DNA of 16,394 nt from Coprococcus sp. Lineage in GTDB: Bacteria > Bacillota > Clostridia > Lachnospirales > Lachnospiraceae. Shown one piece after another: positions 13,823 through 16,394 of this stretch. Position 1 is the first letter of the stretch. Every line of letters starts with the position of its first letter. A program made the translations under genes and the position numbers. The stretch is from assembly GCA_016296785.1 (NCBI GenBank), contig JAEDHX010000041.1, positions 1-16,394 of the forward strand. Reading direction: 5' to 3'. The notes under the pieces were generated by a model. It saw only the letters and a list, made by a program, of their open reading frames with translations. It was not told the origin of the DNA and did not search any database.

Positions 13823-14686
13823 ATGTATAACTACGCGATAATTACTGATTCGTCTTGTGATCTTCCACATAGTATGATTGAAGAGCTGGATATTAAGATA
13901 ATGCAGCTTGATATTGTAGTTGACGGAGAGGGCGTGTTTAGAAATGATGAAATGGATGTTAAGGAGTTCTATCAAAAGCTTAGAAATAAGCAGAACATCA
14001 AAACCTCAGCTGTAAATGCTGATAAAGCTTCGGATATTATTAAAGACGTATTTGAAAGTGGTAAAGACGTGTTGTATCTTGGATTTTCTTCAAGTTTGAG
14101 CAGCACATATCAGACTGTGGCAATGACAGGAAATGAGCTTATGGAGGAATATCCTGACAGAAAGATAATTTCAATTGATACGCTTGCTGCTTCAATGGGA
14201 CAGGGATTGCTTGTTTACAAGGCCTGCCAATATAGAGCTGATGGAAAGAGCCTTGAAGAGACGGCAGCATATATTGAAGATATAAAGCTTAAGCTGTGTC
14301 ATTGGTTTACAGTAGATGATTTGTTCTTCTTAAAACGTGGTGGAAGAGTATCAGGAGTAACTGCTACACTTGGTACAATGTTAAGTATAAAGCCTATTCT
14401 TCATGTTGATGATGAAGGAAGATTAATAAATGTAGGTAAAGTAAGAGGAAGGAAGGCTTCTGTTGCTGAGCTTGCAAAGAGAATGGAGAATCTTGCAATA
14501 GATCCTGGAACACAGGATGTATTTATTAGTCATGGAGACTGCCTTGAGGATGCGGAGAAGCTTGCTGATATAATAAGAGAGAAATTTGGAACTCAAAATA
14601 TAGTAATTTCTTATGTTGGAACAGTAATTGGAGCACATTCAGGACCTGGAACCTTGGCACTTTTCTTTGTTGGTGATCATCGATGA
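13823..14686 (+). CDS. DegV family fatty-acid-binding protein
   Basis: A 287-aa DegV/FakB-type protein that binds a fatty acid and may present it to a FakA kinase for phosphorylation. Family marks: ITDSSCDLP near the start (7-15), TSAVNA (61-66), FSSSLSSTYQ (88-97) for carboxylate contact, DTLAASMGQG, FFLKRGGRVSG, and HSGPGT (272-277) near the end. Length is normal (about 280-290). GGAGG (13812-13816) precedes ATG. It is 14 nt after the EAL gene with no terminator between, so the two are likely co-transcribed. Whether it serves host-derived fatty acids or another ligand is unknown. No clear terminator follows before the rubrerythrin promoter. Confidence 0.94.
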   Translation: MYNYAIITDSSCDLPHSMIEELDIKIMQLDIVVDGEGVFRNDEMDVKEFYQKLRNKQNIKTSAVNADKASDIIKDVFESGKDVLYLGFSSSLSSTYQTVAMTGNELMEEYPDRKIISIDTLAASMGQGLLVYKACQYRADGKSLEETAAYIEDIKLKLCHWFTVDDLFFLKRGGRVSGVTATLGTMLSIKPILHVDDEGRLINVGKVRGRKASVAELAKRMENLAIDPGTQDVFISHGDCLEDAEKLADIIREKFGTQNIVISYVGTVIGAHSGPGTLALFFVGDHR

Positions 14687-14713
14687 AATTAATGGGAATT
14701 TGTCCTAATAGTG

Positions 14714-14741
14714 TTGACATATTTTAATTTTAAGGTAAAAT
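14714..14741 (+). promoter_or_regulatory. Strong sigma-A promoter of reverse rubrerythrin
   Basis: Consensus TTGACA (14714-14719) and TAAAAT (14736-14741) are 16 nt apart, and an AT-rich leader of about 45 nt runs to the start codon. It is the best match to consensus in the window and fits the optimal codon choice of the gene behind it. No clear PerR-type palindrome is seen. Confidence 0.85.
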
Positions 14742-14790
14742 AGAAATGTATTTAAATTAAAAAAATAACTAATATATGGAGGAAATAATA

Positions 14791-15333
14791 ATGGCAAAAT
14801 TTGTATGTAGCGTATGTGGATATGTTTATGAAGGTGATGCTGCTCCAGAGCAGTGTCCTGTATGTAAAGCACCTGCTGATAAGTTCGTTGAGCAGGGTGG
14901 AGATATGAGTTGGGCTGCTGAGCATGTAGTTGGTGTTGCTAAGGGTGCACCAGAAGATATCATTGCTGATTTAAGAGCTAACTTCCAGGGTGAGTGCTCA
15001 GAGGTTGGTATGTATCTTGCTATGGCTAGAGTAGCACATAGAGAAGGATATCCAGAGATTGGTTTATACTGGGAGAAGGCTGCTTTTGAAGAGGCAGAGC
15101 ATGCTGCTAAGTTTGCAGAGCTTCTTGGTGAGGTTGTTACTGACTCAACAAAGAAGAACCTTGAGATGAGAGTAGAAGCTGAGAACGGTGCAACAGCAGG
15201 TAAGACTGATCTTGCTAAACGTGCTAAGGCTCTTAACCTTGATGCAATCCATGATACAGTACATGAGATGGCAAGAGATGAGGCTAGACACGGCAAGGCA
15301 TTTGAGGGATTTCTTAAGAGATACTTTGGTTAA
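14791..15333 (+). CDS. Reverse rubrerythrin (N-terminal rubredoxin-like plus diiron ferritin-like domain)
   Basis: A 180-aa peroxide/oxygen-reducing enzyme. Residues 1-36 form a short rubredoxin-like site with Cys6, Cys9, Cys22 and Cys25. About 53-180 are a four-helix ferritin-like domain with the diiron ligand motifs: Glu68/Glu71, ExxH at Glu101-His104, Glu129/Glu131, Glu159 and a second ExxH at Glu164-His167. The rubredoxin part lies before the diiron part, the order of reverse rubrerythrins known from clostridia, rather than after it as in classical rubrerythrin. ATG 14791 is chosen over ATG 14776 because the upstream ATG overlaps the GGAGG ribosome site (14778-14782). GCT-, GTT- and GGT-rich codon choice, unlike the neighbours, suggests high expression. 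Probably protects an anaerobe from air. Confidence 0.95.
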   Translation: MAKFVCSVCGYVYEGDAAPEQCPVCKAPADKFVEQGGDMSWAAEHVVGVAKGAPEDIIADLRANFQGECSEVGMYLAMARVAHREGYPEIGLYWEKAAFEEAEHAAKFAELLGEVVTDSTKKNLEMRVEAENGATAGKTDLAKRAKALNLDAIHDTVHEMARDEARHGKAFEGFLKRYFG

Positions 15334-15341
15334 GATAGAGG

Positions 15342-15382
15342 CTGAGCAAGAATTAGTAACTTCGGGGTTATTAATAGCTCGG
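15342..15382 (+). other. Stable RNA hairpin between rubrerythrin and rubredoxin genes
   Basis: ATTAGTAAC (15352-15360) pairs with GTTATTAAT (15367-15375) with one G-U, capped by TTCGGG. An outer stem CTGAGC (15342-15347) / GCTCGG (15377-15382) continues it across a small internal bulge. No T-run follows, so it is not a standard terminator. It could be a partial terminator, or an RNA end or processing site that sets the ratio of the two messages. The remaining bases to 15426 hold a weak TATACT (15396-15401) and the rubredoxin ribosome site. Confidence 0.6.
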
Positions 15383-15426
15383 TTTATATAATAATTATAC
15401 TAAAGATAAGAGAGGGGTTTATTATT

Positions 15427-15609
15427 ATGGCAGAAATGAAGAAATATTTTTGTAATCCTTGCGGATATACTTATGATCCTGAATTAGGTGATCCGGAGCA
15501 TGGCATAGCACCTGGTACAGCATTTGAAGACCTTCCAGATGATTGGGTATGTCCTATGTGCGGAATTGATAAGAGTATGTTCCAGGCTTGCATTGATAAC
15601 TATAATTAA
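15427..15609 (+). CDS. Rubredoxin
   Basis: A 60-aa electron carrier with one Fe(Cys)4 site: CNPCGYTYDPELGD (Cys9, Cys12) and WVCPMCG (Cys42, Cys45), the standard two knuckles separated by the GIAPGTAFEDLPDDW stretch. An additional Cys55 is near the end. AGAGGGG (15411-15417) is 9 nt before ATG 15427; ATG 15436 is possible but too far from it. It directly follows the reverse rubrerythrin, and rubredoxins are the usual electron donors to such enzymes, so a joint peroxide or oxygen detoxifying role is likely. A strong terminator follows. Confidence 0.96.
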   Translation: MAEMKKYFCNPCGYTYDPELGDPEHGIAPGTAFEDLPDDWVCPMCGIDKSMFQACIDNYN

Positions 15610-15639
15610 TATATCAATCATATTAAGACATTATATCTT

Positions 15640-15669
15640 AGAGGACAGGGGATTCCTGTCCTCTTTTTT
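15640..15669 (+). terminator. Intrinsic terminator of the rubrerythrin/rubredoxin operon
   Basis: AGAGGACAGG (15640-15649) pairs perfectly with CCTGTCCTCT (15655-15664), 10 bp around a 5-nt loop, and is followed by a T-run. It is GC-rich by local standards. Confidence 0.93.
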
Positions 15670-15689
15670 GTAGTGTAGCATTCATCACA

Positions 15690-15774
15690 TTTAACTGTAA
15701 AAATTTGCTTGGCTCTGAATTTTAACAGTATTCAGATATAATATTATTGACTATTTAAAGCTATATGATAATAT
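15690..15774 (+). promoter_or_regulatory. Putative promoter and repeat elements upstream of the small lipoprotein
   Basis: TTGACT (15747-15752) and TGaTAATAT (15766-15774, -10 at 15769) are 16 nt apart. Upstream lie an inverted repeat TCTGAAT (15714-15720) / ATTCAGA (15730-15736) and two near-identical direct repeats TTTAACTGTA (15690-15699) and TTTAACAGTA (15721-15730), 31 bp or about three helical turns apart. These could be regulator sites. A second TATAAT (15737-15742) lies in the same stretch. Confidence 0.45.
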
Positions 15775-15829
15775 AAGGATATATATAGTTTGCATTGTAT
15801 TATTAATTATATGAAAAGAGGGATACAGA

Positions 15830-16030
15830 TTGAGAAAAGTATTGCCGGTACTGATATTATTATTGTTGATGCTTACAGCATGTGGCGATAACAATGAGAC
15901 AACAACTGAGTCAAGTTATGGTGGACAGCTAATTGACAGATATGAGAAAAGCTCTGAGACGGTAGATGAATACAATAAAATAAATCAGGATAAGTTTGAT
16001 GGTATTAATCAGATAGATGATGAGCAATAA
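15830..16030 (+). CDS. Small lipoprotein of unknown function
   Basis: A 66-aa protein starting at TTG 15830 with GAGGG (15818-15822) 7 nt before it. The N-terminus MRKVLPVLILLLLMLTAC is a lipoprotein signal with lipobox LTAC and the lipidated Cys18. The mature part is about 49 residues, acidic and Asn/Asp/Glu/Ser-rich, without a domain I recognise. It stands alone between two terminators with its own promoter. It is small but well formed: ribosome site, signal peptide and stop directly before a terminator all agree. No function is proposed. Confidence 0.78.
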   Translation: MRKVLPVLILLLLMLTACGDNNETTTESSYGGQLIDRYEKSSETVDEYNKINQDKFDGINQIDDEQ

Positions 16031-16041
16031 ATAATATTAAT

Positions 16042-16096
16042 AAAAATCCCAAGGAGTATGAGATATATAAATAATCTTTTGCTCCTTGGGATTTTT
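16042..16096. terminator. Bidirectional intrinsic terminator between convergent genes
   Basis: AAAAATCCCAAGGAG (16042-16056) pairs perfectly with CTCCTTGGGATTTTT (16082-16096), a 15-bp stem with a 25-nt loop. Read on either strand it ends in a T-run. It can terminate both the lipoprotein gene (plus) and the minus-strand gene whose stop is at 16115. Confidence 0.9.
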
Positions 16097-16114
16097 CTTT
16101 GTGCTTAATATGAA

Positions 16115-16394
16115 CTATTCTTTAAGTTTAAATCTGTTTGAATCATCAATTGCAACAGTAGGTGACTCGCTAGGATCACTTAGTGAGATTGTAGCCTCAT
16201 CACCGGTATTTAAAAATGGATCAACATATGCCGGTTTATTTGGGTTCTGTTTTGTACCAAATGTTGATTGGTCATAGCCACTTGCGTTGTTGTTAGCATA
16301 TGTGTTGGTATTATTGTATGCATTACCATAAGTATTAGAATTATTATAAGTATTGGCATTATTATAAGTATTGGCATTATTATAAGTATTGGCA
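16115..16394 (-). CDS. C-terminal part of a minus-strand protein with Asn/Tyr-rich repeats (partial)
   Basis: On the minus strand a frame is open from the right edge to TAG (16117-16115) and encodes the last 92 residues of a protein. The part entering the window is a hexapeptide repeat, NTYNNA, followed by looser copies (NTYGNAYNN, NTYANN). It then passes into the tail SGYDQSTFGTK, an acidic stretch with DPFLNTGDEATISLSD, and the end FKLKE. No start lies in the window, so the gene continues to the right. The overlapping plus-strand frame at 16086-16277 has no ribosome site and starts inside the terminator stem, so the minus-strand reading is preferred. I do not recognise the family; the segment looks like a disordered linker or tail. 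Confidence 0.8.
   Translation of the reverse strand, partial: ANTYNNANTYNNANTYNNSNTYGNAYNNTNTYANNNASGYDQSTFGTKQNPNKPAYVDPFLNTGDEATISLSDPSESPTVAIDDSNRFKLKE
16323..16394 (-). repeat. 18-bp tandem repeats encoding NTYNNA
   Basis: Three perfect 18-bp units on the plus strand (16341-16358, 16359-16376, 16377-16394; TTATTATAAGTATTGGCA) are preceded by one diverged copy (16323-16340). The array runs off the window edge. Identity between units implies recent duplication or slippage, and unit length keeps the reading frame. Confidence 0.93.

Noticed and set aside
14742..14790. Possible PerR box in the rubrerythrin leader
   Set aside because: The stretch is simply A/T-rich; no adequate TTATAAT-N-ATTATAA palindrome can be matched.
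14826..15296. Long antisense frame (156 codons) over rubrerythrin
   Set aside because: It is a by-product of GCT/GCA-rich, optimised codons in the rubrerythrin gene; it has no ribosome site and gives an Ala/Ser-rich low-complexity protein.
15188..15391. Second plus-strand frame overlapping the rubrerythrin 3' end
   Set aside because: It is out of frame with a strongly conserved gene and has no ribosome site; the sequence is Gln/Arg/Leu noise.
16086..16277. Plus-strand 63-codon frame
   Set aside because: It starts within the arm of the bidirectional terminator, has no ribosome site, and lies opposite a better minus-strand frame with a clear repeat pattern and a stop near the terminator.
16323..16394. 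Possible CRISPR or intergenic satellite array
   Set aside because: Units are 18 bp, contiguous without spacers, and code in frame, so they are a protein-coding tandem repeat.

Overview
The window is 16.4 kb of AT-rich DNA. Strong AAGGAGG-type ribosome binding sites, short gene spacing and U-tailed hairpin terminators point to a low-GC, Gram-positive, anaerobic Clostridia member, most likely a Lachnospiraceae gut bacterium. This rests on the gene families seen: a substrate-binding/permease fusion transporter, a PadR-DUF1700-DUF4097 operon, a reverse rubrerythrin with rubredoxin, and a cytidylate kinase-like protein. The genus cannot be fixed from the sequence. No rRNA, tRNA, insertion sequence, phage gene or CRISPR array is visible; the region looks like ordinary chromosome.

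Layout, left to right. (1) The 3' end of an unidentified gene (2-100) overlaps a membrane-anchored S12-type serine hydrolase (87-1337), closed by a terminator. (2) An operon of a PadR regulator, a DUF1700/HAAS membrane protein and a DUF4097 repeat protein (1425-3336) has its own promoter, an inverted repeat on the -10 element that looks like a PadR operator, and a terminator. This resembles a self-regulated cell-envelope module. (3) A glycerophosphodiester phosphodiesterase (3461-4192) and a 56-codon DUF3006-like gene are followed by a polar amino-acid ABC importer (binding protein fused to permease, then ATPase), an LDH/MDH-family dehydrogenase whose specificity residue favours malate-type substrates, and a DUF4173 membrane protein with a tandemly repeated Pro/Gln/Met tail (to 9537). 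(4) After a stretch of phased A-tracts comes an ArsB/NhaD-type ion transporter, a cytidylate kinase-like protein and a 48-codon Cys-rich membrane protein, ended by a strong terminator at 11841-11879. (5) A c-di-GMP phosphodiesterase (EAL) with a degenerate GGDEF domain and an apparent GyrI-like ligand-binding N-terminus is followed closely by a DegV fatty-acid-binding protein. (6) Reverse rubrerythrin and rubredoxin form an oxygen/peroxide defence pair. (7) A small lipoprotein converges, across a bidirectional terminator, on a minus-strand gene. Only the C-terminus of that gene is in the window, and it carries perfect 18-bp tandem repeats.

Most genes belong to known families, and no clearly new defence or mobile system is present. 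The best leads are the ligand-sensor/GGDEF/EAL architecture, the repeat-bearing membrane proteins, the PadR operon with its operator and possible second site, the phased A-tracts, and the small genes that are easily missed (4207-4377, 11687-11833, and the minus-strand partial gene at the right edge).
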